A stretch of DNA of 64,000 bases from Panacibacter microcysteis (GCF_015831355.1 NZ_JADWYR010000001.1:744001-808000), one strand, 5' to 3'; shown: positions 7,382 through 16,803, numbered from the stretch's first letter. The notes: a model not told the origin generated them from the letters alone. Program-made: numbers and translations.

Positions 7382-9937
7382 CTAGTTGTTTTGTGGCAAT
7401 GCAATCAGGTTAGCCATTAGCCTGTATGCCCCGGCAACGCCTGCGGGCAACTCCCTGAAAAATACCAGCCCTGTGTAAGCAAAGTTGCCTTTGCCATACT
7501 TTGTTATAATAAGGCTTCCGTTTGTTGTCGTTTCGTTTGCATCATGCATGGTTAGCGGCGCTTCATAGTGCGCGTCCTGCTTTTCTGCCTGGTAAATGCT
7601 TCGCTCCTGTATCCAGTCTTTAAAATCTGCAGGCGTTATTTTATTAGGATAGTTGAGCACGCTGCTGCCTGGCTGTGTTATTGTTACTTCTGCGTTTTCG
7701 TCTGTTACTCTTGTACGGCTTACCGTAAAAGGGTAAGGCCCTATTTTATCGGCAACACTGCTGATGAAATTCGCAGTATTATACTGCACAATGTAGTTGC
7801 CGCCATTTTGTATATAGCGCATCAATACATCGTACTTACTGTTGATCCATGGTTGTGTGTTGTAAACACGCACACCGGCAATAACCGCATCGAACCGTTT
7901 CAGGTTCTCATCTGTAATGGCAGACTCTGCAAGAAAAGTAACATTGTAGCCCATTTGCTGCAATGCCTGCGGCACCTTATCTCCTGCCCCAACAATATAG
8001 CCAATGTTTTTGCCAACAATTTTTATTTCTTCGTTAATGGCTTTTACATTGTCACGGTAGAAATAATGTATATGCGGAATATGATCATACTGTATGGTAC
8101 GCAGGTAATCTTTGTATAAGGTTTTCTTTCCATTAACGCCTGCAAACACATCAACGTTGATGTTATCACCATTTAAGCGGCCGGTTTTTGCATCTAAAGG
8201 CATTTTGAAATTGTAAGCAGACCCTGCCGTAAAATTGACCGTAGTGTCTTTGTTAAAAAGAATATCCGCGCCCTTGTTAACGTTTATCGTAACCGGAACT
8301 GCAGGTGCCGTAATAGTTGCTTTGTATTGAATATTTATTACAGGGCTTGTACCAACCTTGCTTTCATTTTTTATATTGGTAAGTACCACCGGTGGGTTTA
8401 CAGCAACGATAACGGGTGGTATTATAACAAGAGGTTCATATAGTTCTCCTTTTATAGGATCTGTATATTTATACTGCACCTTTTTATCTACAAACAGCCT
8501 TGTTCCTTTTATATCGAATATAAATGTTGCAATATAGTTACCATCATTTTCAGCTTTACCAATCAACGTTTGATCGTTAACCGTAAAACTTCCTTTCTGC
8601 ATTGGGTTTACAAGCCAGTATGGCTGGGTAGCTGTATCATTTACCGGAACAAAAAATGCTTTGGTTAATGATATATTCTGATTAACAGGCAAAGCATTGT
8701 TCAACGTTGTGTCGAACTTATTCAATCTGATACCCACCAGGTTTATACCCGAAGCAGATCTCTTGTTTACACTAAAATCCACTTTAATGCTATCTCCCAA
8801 AATTGCATACTCATTTTTGGTGGTGGCTTCTGCAAACAGCCCGCTGCATGCAAGCATAATTTGTTTTACGTCTTCCGCTTTACGTTTGTACCAATACATA
8901 CTTTCCTGGTGTTCTGCCTGCGATTTTGCACCGTTGCTGTTGCCGCCACGTTGTAACAGGTTGTACAAAACCAGCAAGCTATCTATCGATTTTTCAGGGT
9001 GATCAAAGCTATAACCCGCAATAATATTATTCACCATTCTCTCAATACCTTCACCAAACTGAACAGCGTTCCAACTTACATTTACACCATCCAGTAAATC
9101 AGTCTTTGGGGCATCACCGCCGGTGGTAAGAAAATATTCGAATGCCTGTCCTCTTTGCCTGGGCACACCAAAACCTTGGCTTTTGTGCTGGCTGCGGCTT
9201 TCACTTGCAATTTCTCCAAAACTTTTGCCCAGCAGGCTGCTGTAAGTGCCCACATCCAGCTTAAACTGGTCTTCTGCGGTTGTATTGGTTGTGCCAAAAT
9301 TGAAGGTATTCCACAATATGCGCCTGGCCTGCCAGGGCTGTACGCCATACTTAAACTGTTCCGTAAACATGGTAGCATCTGCGGCTGCTTTGAAAGCTTC
9401 ATTAGCCAGTATGGCTGAAGCCGCATGATGGCCGTGCCCCGCTCTTTCGTCTCCGGGAAACCTGGTTATGATAACATCTGGTTTAAAGTTGCGGATCACC
9501 CATACCACATCACTCAGGATTTTGTCGTGCCCCCATATTTCCATCGCTTCCTGCGATGATTTGCTGAAGCCAAAATCATAGGCCCTGCTAAAAAATTGTT
9601 CGGCTCCGTCTGTTCTGCGCGCCGCCAGTAGTTCCTGTGTGCGTATGAGGCCGAGCTCAATGCCTTGTTCATCGCCAATGAGGTTTTGCCCTCCATCGCC
9701 TCTTGTGAGGCTGAGGTAACCGGTTCTGTATTGCTTTTCCTTTGCCAGGTACGCCAGCAAACGGGTATTTTCATCATCGGGGTGGGCAGCTATATACAAT
9801 ACCCTGCCAAGCACATTGAGCTTTTTGAGCTGCAGGTAAATATCTGCACTGTTATAAGCGGGTGGTGTTTGTGCATGGGCTGGAAAACTATAGCATGAAA
9901 TTACTGACAGTATTAGCAGTGGTAAAAGTTGCTTCAT
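7382..9937 (-). CDS. Secreted PIG-L (LmbE-type) deacetylase with C-terminal GATase-like domain
   Basis: The 851-residue protein has a signal peptide (MKQLLPLLILSVISCYSFPAHA). The N-terminal domain at about 35-220 carries the PIG-L zinc motifs AAHPDDE and GHGHH plus TRGDGGQN, as in N-acetyl-sugar deacetylases. A middle region of beta-rich repeats follows, and the last 230 residues resemble a ThuA/class I glutamine amidotransferase-like fold (FDAVIAGVRVYN, NGGNYIVQYN, GKGNFAYTGL). The frame can extend to a TTG at 9943, but the ATG at 9937 starts a better signal peptide. It is the first gene of a cluster with two tiny membrane proteins and an SSS symporter, which points to periplasmic processing of an acetylated substrate followed by uptake. 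The substrate is unknown. Confidence 0.85.
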   Translation of the reverse strand: MKQLLPLLILSVISCYSFPAHAQTPPAYNSADIYLQLKKLNVLGRVLYIAAHPDDENTRLLAYLAKEKQYRTGYLSLTRGDGGQNLIGDEQGIELGLIRTQELLAARRTDGAEQFFSRAYDFGFSKSSQEAMEIWGHDKILSDVVWVIRNFKPDVIITRFPGDERAGHGHHAASAILANEAFKAAADATMFTEQFKYGVQPWQARRILWNTFNFGTTNTTAEDQFKLDVGTYSSLLGKSFGEIASESRSQHKSQGFGVPRQRGQAFEYFLTTGGDAPKTDLLDGVNVSWNAVQFGEGIERMVNNIIAGYSFDHPEKSIDSLLVLYNLLQRGGNSNGAKSQAEHQESMYWYKRKAEDVKQIMLACSGLFAEATTKNEYAILGDSIKVDFSVNKRSASGINLVGIRLNKFDTTLNNALPVNQNISLTKAFFVPVNDTATQPYWLVNPMQKGSFTVNDQTLIGKAENDGNYIATFIFDIKGTRLFVDKKVQYKYTDPIKGELYEPLVIIPPVIVAVNPPVVLTNIKNESKVGTSPVINIQYKATITAPAVPVTINVNKGADILFNKDTTVNFTAGSAYNFKMPLDAKTGRLNGDNINVDVFAGVNGKKTLYKDYLRTIQYDHIPHIHYFYRDNVKAINEEIKIVGKNIGYIVGAGDKVPQALQQMGYNVTFLAESAITDENLKRFDAVIAGVRVYNTQPWINSKYDVLMRYIQNGGNYIVQYNTANFISSVADKIGPYPFTVSRTRVTDENAEVTITQPGSSVLNYPNKITPADFKDWIQERSIYQAEKQDAHYEAPLTMHDANETTTNGSLIITKYGKGNFAYTGLVFFRELPAGVAGAYRLMANLIALPQNN

Positions 9938-10124
9938 ATTCAATGGCCGGTTTGTGCGCTGACGAAGATAAGCGTAAGAAATGTTGTTTGTAACGGCTTT
10001 GCAAAAACATTGCGCAGCAGTAATTTTTTTAACGGATAATATAGAATACCGTCAGCACCGGCAGCTTTTAGAGATAGTAACAGGCTTGCAACCATGCATC
10101 GTGTTGCCCAATATTGTTTCAACC

Positions 10125-10144
10125 GCTGAAGTGAGTGACACAAC
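10125..10144 (+). repeat. Dispersed intergenic repeat, degenerate type A, copy 4
   Basis: GCTGAAGTGAGTGACACAAC keeps 17 of 20 core positions, and the GTAC end is eroded. The right flank AGGTGATGCTATGAAA matches the alternative flank seen at 22945 and 59711. Confidence 0.8.
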
Positions 10145-10260
10145 AGGTGATGCTATGAAAAACTGCAGCTGGTAACCATATTAAACCGCTGACTGTGCCG
10201 GCGGGCAATAATAACACATAACGGTTTTTCATTTATTACTGCATTCGAAAACCTAACATG

Positions 10261-10291
10261 TGTGTGTTGATTGATATTAGCTGTAATTTTG
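10261..10291 (+). promoter_or_regulatory. Candidate ribBA promoter
   Basis: TAATTTTG at 10284-10291 fits the Bacteroidota -7 consensus TAnnTTTG and lies 17 bases upstream of the ribBA ATG. The -33 position (10261-10264, 19 bases upstream) has TGTG instead of TTTG, so the match is only partial. Confidence 0.4.
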
Positions 10292-10308
10292 CTGTCTAAA
10301 TTTTTGCT

Positions 10309-11523
10309 ATGCTTGATACCATCGAAAGTGCGATTGAGGATATTAAGAAAGGTAAGCTACTGATAGTCGTAGATGATGAGGATCGTGAGAACGAAGGCGA
10401 CTTTGTAACATCGGCGGAAAATGCTACTCCCGAAATAATCAATTTCATGAGCAAATATGGCCGCGGCCTTATTTGTGCTCCCATTACACAACAGCGTGCA
10501 GATGAATTGCAGCTTGAACTGATGGTACATAATAACACCGCCATTCACGAAACACCGTTTACCGTTAGTGTGGACCTTATTGGTTTCGGATGTACCACAG
10601 GCATCAGTGCACATGACAGATCTAAAACAGTGCAGGCACTTATCAACCCGTCTATAAAACCAGCCGACCTTGGCAGGCCAGGGCATATTTTTCCGTTAAG
10701 GGCCAAAGATGGCGGTGTACTGCGCAGAACAGGACATACCGAAGCCACCGTAGATCTTGCACGTCTTGCAGGCATGCAGCCGGCAGGCGTACTGGTAGAA
10801 ATCATGAATGAAGATGGAAGCATGGCAAGGCTGCCCGAACTGATGGAAATCGCTAAAAAGTTTGACCTCAGGATTATCAGTATCAAAGACCTTATTGAAT
10901 ACCGGCTTCAGTCAGACTCGCTCATTGAGGAAGTGGTGCGTGTAGATATGCCAACCAAATACGGGGATTTTAAATTGGTTGCTTTCAAAGAAAAGATTTC
11001 CGGCGGCGAGCACCTGGCATTGATAAAAGGTGAATGGAAAGAGCATGAGCCTGTTCTCACCCGGGTACATTCCAGCTGTTTTACCGGCGATATTTTGGGA
11101 AGTTTCCGCTGCGATTGCGGGGAACAACTGCACAAAGCCATGCAGATGGTACAGGATGAAGGCAAAGGTGCCATATTGTATATGAACCAGGAAGGCCGCG
11201 GTATCGGCCTTATGAATAAACTGCGTGCCTACAAACTGCAGGAAGAAGGTCTTGATACCGTAGAAGCCAACCTGAAACTGGGCTTTGGCATGGATGATCG
11301 TGATTACGGTGTAGGTGCACAAATACTCCGCCAGCTGGGTATTACCAAATTGCGCCTCATGAGCAATAACCCCAAAAAACGTGCAGGTTTAAAAGGCTAC
11401 GGACTTGAGATAATCGATATTGTGCCCATGCACATTAAGCCAAATCCGCACAACGAAAAATACCTGCAGACAAAGAGAGATAAACTGGGTCACGAAATAT
11501 TATCAGACGATAGTCATTTATAG
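10309..11523 (+). CDS. ribBA: Bifunctional DHBP synthase / GTP cyclohydrolase II
   Basis: The 404-residue fusion makes both precursors of riboflavin: 3,4-dihydroxy-2-butanone 4-phosphate from ribulose 5-phosphate (RibB, about 1-205) and the diaminopyrimidine from GTP (RibA, about 206-404). RibB motifs are visible as [13 protein letters not shown] and the [15 protein letters not shown] stretch. RibA shows the zinc-binding cysteines in [15 protein letters not shown] and the catalytic region GRGIGL. Length is normal for the fused enzyme. The start is the only ATG before the conserved [14 protein letters not shown]. It appears monocistronic, with a repeat and a terminator downstream. Confidence 0.95.
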   Translation: MLDTIESAIEDIKKGKLLIVVDDEDRENEGDFVTSAENATPEIINFMSKYGRGLICAPITQQRADELQLELMVHNNTAIHETPFTVSVDLIGFGCTTGISAHDRSKTVQALINPSIKPADLGRPGHIFPLRAKDGGVLRRTGHTEATVDLARLAGMQPAGVLVEIMNEDGSMARLPELMEIAKKFDLRIISIKDLIEYRLQSDSLIEEVVRVDMPTKYGDFKLVAFKEKISGGEHLALIKGEWKEHEPVLTRVHSSCFTGDILGSFRCDCGEQLHKAMQMVQDEGKGAILYMNQEGRGIGLMNKLRAYKLQEEGLDTVEANLKLGFGMDDRDYGVGAQILRQLGITKLRLMSNNPKKRAGLKGYGLEIIDIVPMHIKPNPHNEKYLQTKRDKLGHEILSDDSHL

Positions 11524-11560
11524 TATTTGGCCGCCGGCAGCGGTGCATGTGGCATCGCCT

Positions 11561-11580
11561 GTTGTGTCACTCACTTGTAC
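11561..11580 (-). repeat. Dispersed intergenic repeat, core type A, copy 5
   Basis: Exact core GTTGTGTCACTCACTTGTAC, preceded by GCCGGCAG and GTGGCATCGCCT. It begins 37 bases after the ribBA stop codon, in the same sense as the gene. Confidence 0.92.
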
Positions 11581-11686
11581 GGTAAGTCTTTTTGCAGCAG
11601 CTCCGCAGGTACCACAGCGCATACTATTTTGCGTCATCGGCAGCAACAAATAATCCAACAGTTTTACATAACTTCAATTGTGTTAT

Positions 11687-11722
11687 AAAACCCGTTAGAT
11701 ACAAAATCAAACGGGTTTTTTA
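11687..11722 (+). terminator. Intrinsic terminator downstream of ribBA
   Basis: AAAACCCGTT (11687-11696) and AACGGGTTTT (11710-11719) form a perfect 10-bp stem with a 13-base loop, and the T-run continues to 11721. It lies 29 bases before the pyrC start, so pyrC must have its promoter inside or just after the hairpin, or depend on read-through. Confidence 0.8.
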
Positions 11723-11750
11723 TTTACTAAAAAGTAAGTAACCTTACAAT

Positions 11751-13088
11751 ATGAACTACCTTATAAAAAATGCAGCAATAGTTAATGAAGGCTCCGTTAA
11801 CCATGGAGATGTGTTAATAAAAAACGGACGAATAGAACAAATTGCACCGGCCATTCAAACAGGTTTTGCAGTAACCGAAATAGATGCCACAGGCAAGCAC
11901 CTGCTGCCCGGTGTTATTGATGACCAGGTTCATTTCAGGGAGCCCGGTTTAACACACAAAGCAACCATCTACACAGAGGCAAAAGCAGCAGTAGCCGGTG
12001 GCGTAACGAGCTTTATGGAAATGCCCAACACACAACCACCCGCATTTACACATGAACTACTGGAAGACAAATACGCCATAGCCTCCAAAACTTCGCTTGC
12101 AAACTATTCATTTTTTATGGGTACCTCAAATGATAACCTGGAGGAAGTGCTTAAAACCAACAATAAAAAAAAGGATGTATGCGGTGTAAAAATATTTATG
12201 GGCTCGTCTACCGGCAACCTGCTGGTAGATAATACCCTGGTACTTGATAATATTTTTGGTGGTGTTGAAATATTGATTGCCACCCATTGCGAGGACGAGG
12301 AAATAATAAAAGCAAATCTTGCAAATTTAAAGGCTGAAAAAGCAGTGCTGGAGCCCGCAGACCACCCGGTAATAAGAGATGAAGAGAACTGCTTCTCCTC
12401 CTCATTTAAAGCTATCCAATTTGCCAAGAAACATGGTTCAAGGCTGCATATTCTGCACATTAGCACAGCAAGGGAATTACAGCTTTTTACCAACATGATC
12501 CCGCTTGAAGAAAAACGAATAACCGCAGAAGTGTGTGTGCATCACCTGCATTTTACAGCAGACGACTATTCATCACTTGGCAACAAAATAAAATGTAATC
12601 CTGCTATCAAGGCCCCGTTTAACAGAGAAGCTCTATGGCCCGCTTTGCTGGATGACCGCCTTGATATAATTGCCACAGATCACGCCCCGCACACCTGGGA
12701 AGAAAAAAATGAACCTTATGAAAAAGCGCATGCAGGTCTGCCGTTGGTACAGCATTCATTGCCTTTAATGTTGTACTATGTAAAGCAGGGCAAACTGACA
12801 CTCGAAAAAATGGTAGAAAAAATGAGCCATGCGGTGGCCAAATGCTTTCAGATTAAAGAGCGGGGGTTTATAAGGGAAGGTTACTATGCAGACCTTGTTT
12901 TGGTTGATATGGATAAAGGCAGCACGGTAAAGAAAGAAAATATATTGTACAAATGTGGCTGGAGCCCGCTTGAGGGTTTTACTTTTCCGGCTTCTGTTAC
13001 CAATACTTTTGTAAACGGCCACATGGTTTATGGAAATAACATGTTTGATGAATCATATACGGGTATGCGCATGAAATTTGACAGGTAA
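11751..13088 (+). CDS. pyrC: Dihydroorotase
   Basis: The 445-residue amidohydrolase catalyses ring closure of carbamoyl-aspartate to dihydroorotate in pyrimidine synthesis. Metal-binding HxR appears in the family signature DDQVHFREPGLTHKA at about residues 57-71. The following GGVTSFMEMPNTQPP, the later histidines in HILHIST and the DIIATDHAPHTWEEK block are typical of class I dihydroorotases. Length fits. Start is the ATG giving MNYLIKNAAIVNEG, the first strand of the small beta domain. Confidence 0.92.
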   Translation: MNYLIKNAAIVNEGSVNHGDVLIKNGRIEQIAPAIQTGFAVTEIDATGKHLLPGVIDDQVHFREPGLTHKATIYTEAKAAVAGGVTSFMEMPNTQPPAFTHELLEDKYAIASKTSLANYSFFMGTSNDNLEEVLKTNNKKKDVCGVKIFMGSSTGNLLVDNTLVLDNIFGGVEILIATHCEDEEIIKANLANLKAEKAVLEPADHPVIRDEENCFSSSFKAIQFAKKHGSRLHILHISTARELQLFTNMIPLEEKRITAEVCVHHLHFTADDYSSLGNKIKCNPAIKAPFNREALWPALLDDRLDIIATDHAPHTWEEKNEPYEKAHAGLPLVQHSLPLMLYYVKQGKLTLEKMVEKMSHAVAKCFQIKERGFIREGYYADLVLVDMDKGSTVKKENILYKCGWSPLEGFTFPASVTNTFVNGHMVYGNNMFDESYTGMRMKFDR

Positions 13089-13159
13089 TCTGTTGCATGA
13101 CTACAGTTTCTCTAAAACAGTGTTTGCCATTTTTTACCATATTCCCAGAATGATTTACA

Positions 13160-14476
13160 ATGAATGTAGACAATACCACGCTTAACGATTTGTCCATTTT
13201 TGCCCATGAAGAAGAACTTTCAGTATTTTACCGGCTTGATTTTACAAGAACTATTGGTGGCAGAGCCTGGCTCAGATTTTATATAGAAAGACCACTTGAA
13301 AGCATACAACTGATCCATAACCGGCAAGAACTTGTTCAACGAATCATCAACGTCATAGACCTGTGGCCGGAAACAATTAATAATGGTACTGTAATGGTTA
13401 TCGAAAAGTATTTCGAATCTGCTGTTGACAGTATACCAAAATCTCCAGACCCGGTAAGCGCAATGATGTACAGACTTATCAGTGCACCCGATTACTCACT
13501 CATAACCTATACAGTTGGCCATTTTATAAATTTTATTAAAGGCATTACGCAAATAAGGAATTTGCTGTGGGAAGAACAAAACCCGGCAGAGCTGGCCACA
13601 ATTCTGGAAAGAATTGATGCACTGCTTAAACGACCAATATTTCAACACATAGCGGAACATGACGCTTCGAAGAAATTAAAACGAAGGACAGTACTAATCC
13701 TGGGTCATTTCCTTAAGTACGAATTCAAGAGCCAGTGCCTTGAGATGATTGAACTTTACAGCAGGCTGGATGCGTTTTACAGTATGGCAAAGGCATGCAG
13801 CAAATTTAATTTCGTGTTTCCCCATTTTGAAGAAGCGGCCAGGCCCGAGCTATCTGCTACACAGCTTTATCACCCGTTGCTTCCAACGCCTGTAGCCTAT
13901 GATATTGACCTTACCCAAAAAGAAAATTTCTTATTCCTTACGGGCGCCAACATGGCGGGGAAAAGTACATTCATAAAAGCTGTCGGTGTTTCCGTTTACC
14001 TGGCTCATGTTGGTATGGGCGTTCCGGCAAAACGTATGCACCTAACGTTTTTTGATGGCTTGTTAAGCAATATACAAGTCGCAGACAATATTATAAAAGG
14101 TGAAAGCTATTTCTTCAACGAAGTGCAGCGCATACACAAAACACTGGAGAAAATTTCAGACGGACGTAAATGGCTGATCCTGATTGATGAACTTTTTAAA
14201 GGCACCAATGTACAGGACGCTATGAAGTGCAGTACTGTTGTAATAGAAGGTTTGCGCAAAATGAAAAATACCCTGTTTATTCTTTCCACCCACCTTTACG
14301 AAATAGGTGAAGACCTGAAAAAATACGGGAATATCCAGTTTCGTTTCTTTGAAACGAAAGCTGAAGAAGGGCAACTTACTTTTAATTACCAGTTAAAAGA
14401 AGGAATCAGTAATGATCGGCTTGGTTATCTAATTCTTGTAAATGAAGGAGTTGTAAAAATGCTTGAGCAACTTTAA
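13160..14476 (+). CDS. Short MutS-family ATPase
   Basis: At 438 residues this is about half the length of MutS. The C-terminal ATPase domain is complete: Walker A in LTGANMAGKSTFIKA, a signature loop (GESYFFNEV), Walker B in WLILIDELFKGTN, and the His of STHLYEI. The N-terminal 240 residues are helical and look like the lever/core domains. The mismatch-reading domain I with its Phe-x-Glu motif is absent, so canonical mismatch binding is unlikely. Homologues of this short type are common in Bacteroidota and are usually annotated as MutS-like, with unproven roles. It stands 71 bases after pyrC and may be read with it. Confidence 0.8.
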   Translation: MNVDNTTLNDLSIFAHEEELSVFYRLDFTRTIGGRAWLRFYIERPLESIQLIHNRQELVQRIINVIDLWPETINNGTVMVIEKYFESAVDSIPKSPDPVSAMMYRLISAPDYSLITYTVGHFINFIKGITQIRNLLWEEQNPAELATILERIDALLKRPIFQHIAEHDASKKLKRRTVLILGHFLKYEFKSQCLEMIELYSRLDAFYSMAKACSKFNFVFPHFEEAARPELSATQLYHPLLPTPVAYDIDLTQKENFLFLTGANMAGKSTFIKAVGVSVYLAHVGMGVPAKRMHLTFFDGLLSNIQVADNIIKGESYFFNEVQRIHKTLEKISDGRKWLILIDELFKGTNVQDAMKCSTVVIEGLRKMKNTLFILSTHLYEIGEDLKKYGNIQFRFFETKAEEGQLTFNYQLKEGISNDRLGYLILVNEGVVKMLEQL

Positions 14477-14561
14477 ACATATCAATTTTTATAAGATTAT
14501 TTTAAATGTTGTAAAACATATTATTATATATTATTTATATACATTAATTTTACCCTCACAG

Positions 14562-14600
14562 ACCGTTTAACCCGCTTCAGCGGTTTTAAACGGGTTTTCG
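14562..14600 (+). terminator. Putative terminator after the MutS-like gene
   Basis: AACCCG (14569-14574) can pair with CGGGTT (14591-14596), and CCGC/GCGG forms an inner hairpin around TTCA. TTTTCGG follows. The competing pairings make the exact structure uncertain. Confidence 0.5.
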
Positions 14601-14850
14601 GCGAATTAATAATTCATTGTATATCCCAAAATTTACTTTTGAGCTGTCAAGATACTTGTGGGACTAATACAACAGATCTACGCAGTAGCACGCTAACCTG
14701 CAGGTTAAAACCAAAGGCCCTTGCTACACCTTTTTGAAAGCCATAATGTCTGTAAAAGCTAAAACATTGTTTTAGGTTAAAATATTAGAATTTACACTTG
14801 AAGGGGAAAAATCACGGACATTCTTGTCGTAGTGATTTGCTGGTTCAATT

Positions 14851-14912
14851 ATTGGCCTCGTCAGCCAATTATTAATTTCAGGGGCATTCTTCCGAATAGC
14901 CCCTCTTTTTTT
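14851..14912 (+). ncRNA. Hairpin-terminator module 1, possible small-RNA 3' end
   Basis: ATTGGC (14851-14856) and GCCAAT (14864-14869) form a small stem around CTCGTCA. Fourteen bases after its GCC, GGGGC-ATTC (14881-14889) pairs with GAAT-A-GCCCC (14894-14903) and a run of T follows at 14905-14912, which is a strong intrinsic terminator. No protein gene ends just upstream, so the terminator probably closes a non-coding transcript. The 5' end is not determined. Confidence 0.45.
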
Positions 14913-15237
14913 ATCCAGCTCCCAATGGTTATACTTTTAGAAAAGCAAATGGTGGGCTCAACGGTATTTTTCTGGCATTCGGCGTTTTTATAGCATAAGA
15001 TGGCGAATACGACCTGCAAGCCGGTAATCTGGATATTACTTTTGCATCATCAAACGAAAGAAAGTTAACCGGATGAGAAACAATGACTGAAAACTGATTA
15101 TTGAAAAACCACCCTTCCGTAGTCTGTATCCAGCGGAAAACAAAAAGCGGCTCTTCAAGACAACTAGTATTCAAGAAAGCCAGCGAAACATTTTAATAGT
15201 AATAGGTTAACAAACAAATGAGGTGTTTGATCTTCAT

Positions 15238-15292
15238 GGCATCGTCAGCCTTATGATCAATGGAGGTTGCCCTTTAGGGCAACCTTTCCTTA
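15238..15292 (+). ncRNA. Hairpin-terminator module 2, possible small-RNA 3' end
   Basis: GGCATCGTCAGCC at 15238-15250 repeats the hairpin block of module 1 with one change. Thirteen bases later AGGTTGCCC (15264-15272) and GGGCAACCT (15277-15285) form a perfect 9-bp stem with a TTTA loop, followed by TTCCTTATTTTG. The terminator stems differ in sequence from module 1 but have the same placement, as expected for related structured RNAs. Confidence 0.45.
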
Positions 15293-15430
15293 TTTTGTTT
15301 ATTCGTAACGCGTACAACGTACCGCATTGAATTGTAATGCATGCAACAAAGAGTACCCCGCAGGAGCACGGCTAATCAGGTTTTCACCGGCTATTTTATT
15401 GTCTTCGCATTGCTGAATAATGATATGAAC

Positions 15431-15450
15431 GTACAAGTGAGTGACACAAC
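15431..15450 (+). repeat. Dispersed intergenic repeat, core type A, copy 6
   Basis: Exact core GTACAAGTGAGTGACACAAC. The left flank GTCTTCGCATTGCTGAATAA is nearly identical to that of copy 7 (read on the opposite strand), and the right flank GAAAGCTTAATAGTAATACT ends in GCAGCCGGC, 29 bases before the rarA stop. Confidence 0.93.
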
Positions 15451-15479
15451 GAAAGCTTAATAGTAATACTGCAGCCGGC

Positions 15480-16742
15480 TTAATAATTATACTTATCCTT
15501 CCAGCGGGTTTTAAGAAATTTTCTTAATTCTTCTTCCCTTGCATTTTTACCGGGTTCAAAAAAAGCGCTACCAGAAATTTTTTCAGGCAAATATTCCTGC
15601 GCCGAAAAATTGTTATCGTAGTCGTGACTGTATTGATAGCCCTTCTTGTAACCCAGATCTTTCATAAGCTTTGTAGGTGCATTACGCAAATGCAGTGGCA
15701 CCGGCAAATCTCCATGCTGCGCCACAGCATTCATTGCCGCGCCAATTGCGGTTGTTGCAGCATTACTCTTGGCGCTTGAAGCCAGGTAAATAGTGCATTG
15801 CGAAAGTATAAGTGAAGACTCCGGAAAGCCGATCTTGTTAACTGCATCAAAAGTGGCGTTAGCAAGCAGTAACGCATTCGGGTTTGCGTTACCAATATCT
15901 TCACTGGCCAGTATAAGTAACCGGCGGGCAATAAACTTTACATCTTCACCGGCATCAATCATTCTCGCAAGCCAGTACACTGCCGCATTAGGATCGCTTC
16001 CCCGTATACTTTTTATAAACGCTGAAATAATATCATAATGTTGCTCGCCCTGCTTGTCGTAAATGGCAATACGTTTTTGTGCCACTTCCATTACATATTC
16101 ATCTGTAATTACAAGTTCCTTTTTGTTGTTTGCCGTTACTACCAGTTCGAGCAGGTTCAGCAATTTTCTTGCATCACCTCCGGATATGTTGATCAGCGCA
16201 GCAGTTTCTTTTAACTCTGCACGATAATGCTGTAATATTTCATCTTTTTGTAAAGCATGCTTTAGCAGTTTTACCAGGTCATTCTCACCCAATGCTTTTA
16301 AAACATATACCTGGCTACGGCTTAATAACGCTGAATTAACTTCGAATGAAGGATTTTCAGTTGTTGCGCCAATCAGTGTAATGATACCCTTTTCAACAGC
16401 GCCTAGCAATGCGTCCTGCTGCGATTTATTGAACCGGTGTATTTCGTCTATAAAAAGGATGGCCTTTGCCTGCTGCTTTGCCTGTTCTATCACTTCCCTT
16501 ACCTCTTTAACACCACTGCTGATAGCACTAAGCTGGTAAAAGGGCACATGCAAGGTATTGGCTATAATATTGGCAATGGTCGTTTTACCTACGCCCGGCG
16601 GACCCCAAAAAATCATAGAAGGAATATTGCCGCTTTCTATTGCCGTACGCAAAATGCTTCCATGGCTTACCAGGTGCTCCTGCCCGGCCAGTTCATCCAA
16701 AGTTTGCGGACGCATACGCTCTGCCAGTGGTGTATTTGCCAT
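15480..16742 (-). CDS. rarA: Replication-associated recombination AAA ATPase
   Basis: The 420-residue RarA/MgsA protein acts at stalled replication forks. N-terminal LAERMRPQTLDELAGQEHLV is the family signature. Walker A is WGPPGVGKTTIA, Walker B is LFIDEIHRF, and sensor 1 lies in LIGATTENPSFE. The C-terminal tetramerisation region has AVYWLARMIDAGED and the conserved NAPTKLMKDLGYKKGYQY. Length and start are normal for the family. Confidence 0.93.
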   Translation of the reverse strand: MANTPLAERMRPQTLDELAGQEHLVSHGSILRTAIESGNIPSMIFWGPPGVGKTTIANIIANTLHVPFYQLSAISSGVKEVREVIEQAKQQAKAILFIDEIHRFNKSQQDALLGAVEKGIITLIGATTENPSFEVNSALLSRSQVYVLKALGENDLVKLLKHALQKDEILQHYRAELKETAALINISGGDARKLLNLLELVVTANNKKELVITDEYVMEVAQKRIAIYDKQGEQHYDIISAFIKSIRGSDPNAAVYWLARMIDAGEDVKFIARRLLILASEDIGNANPNALLLANATFDAVNKIGFPESSLILSQCTIYLASSAKSNAATTAIGAAMNAVAQHGDLPVPLHLRNAPTKLMKDLGYKKGYQYSHDYDNNFSAQEYLPEKISGSAFFEPGKNAREEELRKFLKTRWKDKYNY

Positions 16743-16803
16743 TATGTTACTTGTTTAGAACCGTTTATTTTGTTTCCGGCTGCATTACTGCTATTGAGCT
16801 TTC

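Larger units (their letters stand above)
9938..10308. other. Gene-free divergent region between PIG-L and ribBA
   Basis: A 371-base spacer between divergently transcribed genes. It holds a degenerate repeat copy (10125-10144) and a candidate ribBA promoter near 10284. I looked for an FMN riboswitch in front of ribBA and saw none of its conserved blocks. Short frames here look like noise. Confidence 0.6.
14601..15430. other. Gene-free 0.8-kb stretch with two hairpin-terminator modules
   Basis: No credible protein gene is visible. The best frame is an 81-codon minus-strand one at 14929-15174, with no recognisable motif and unlike its neighbours in composition. The region contains two similar modules ending at 14912 and about 15290 (listed separately). 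Possible contents are small RNA genes or the decayed remains of an element. Confidence 0.5.

Noticed and set aside
10145-10308. Possible FMN riboswitch in front of ribBA
   Set aside because: None of the conserved blocks of the RFN element could be found in the 160 bases upstream.
14640-14912. tmRNA, RNase P or other known structural RNA
   Set aside because: No conserved blocks of these RNAs (for example the tmRNA ends or the RNase P core) were seen; only the terminator module is supported.
14929-15174. 81-codon minus-strand frame in the gene-free stretch
   Set aside because: No motif, no start context, composition unlike the neighbours; possibly a decayed gene but not supportable as one.
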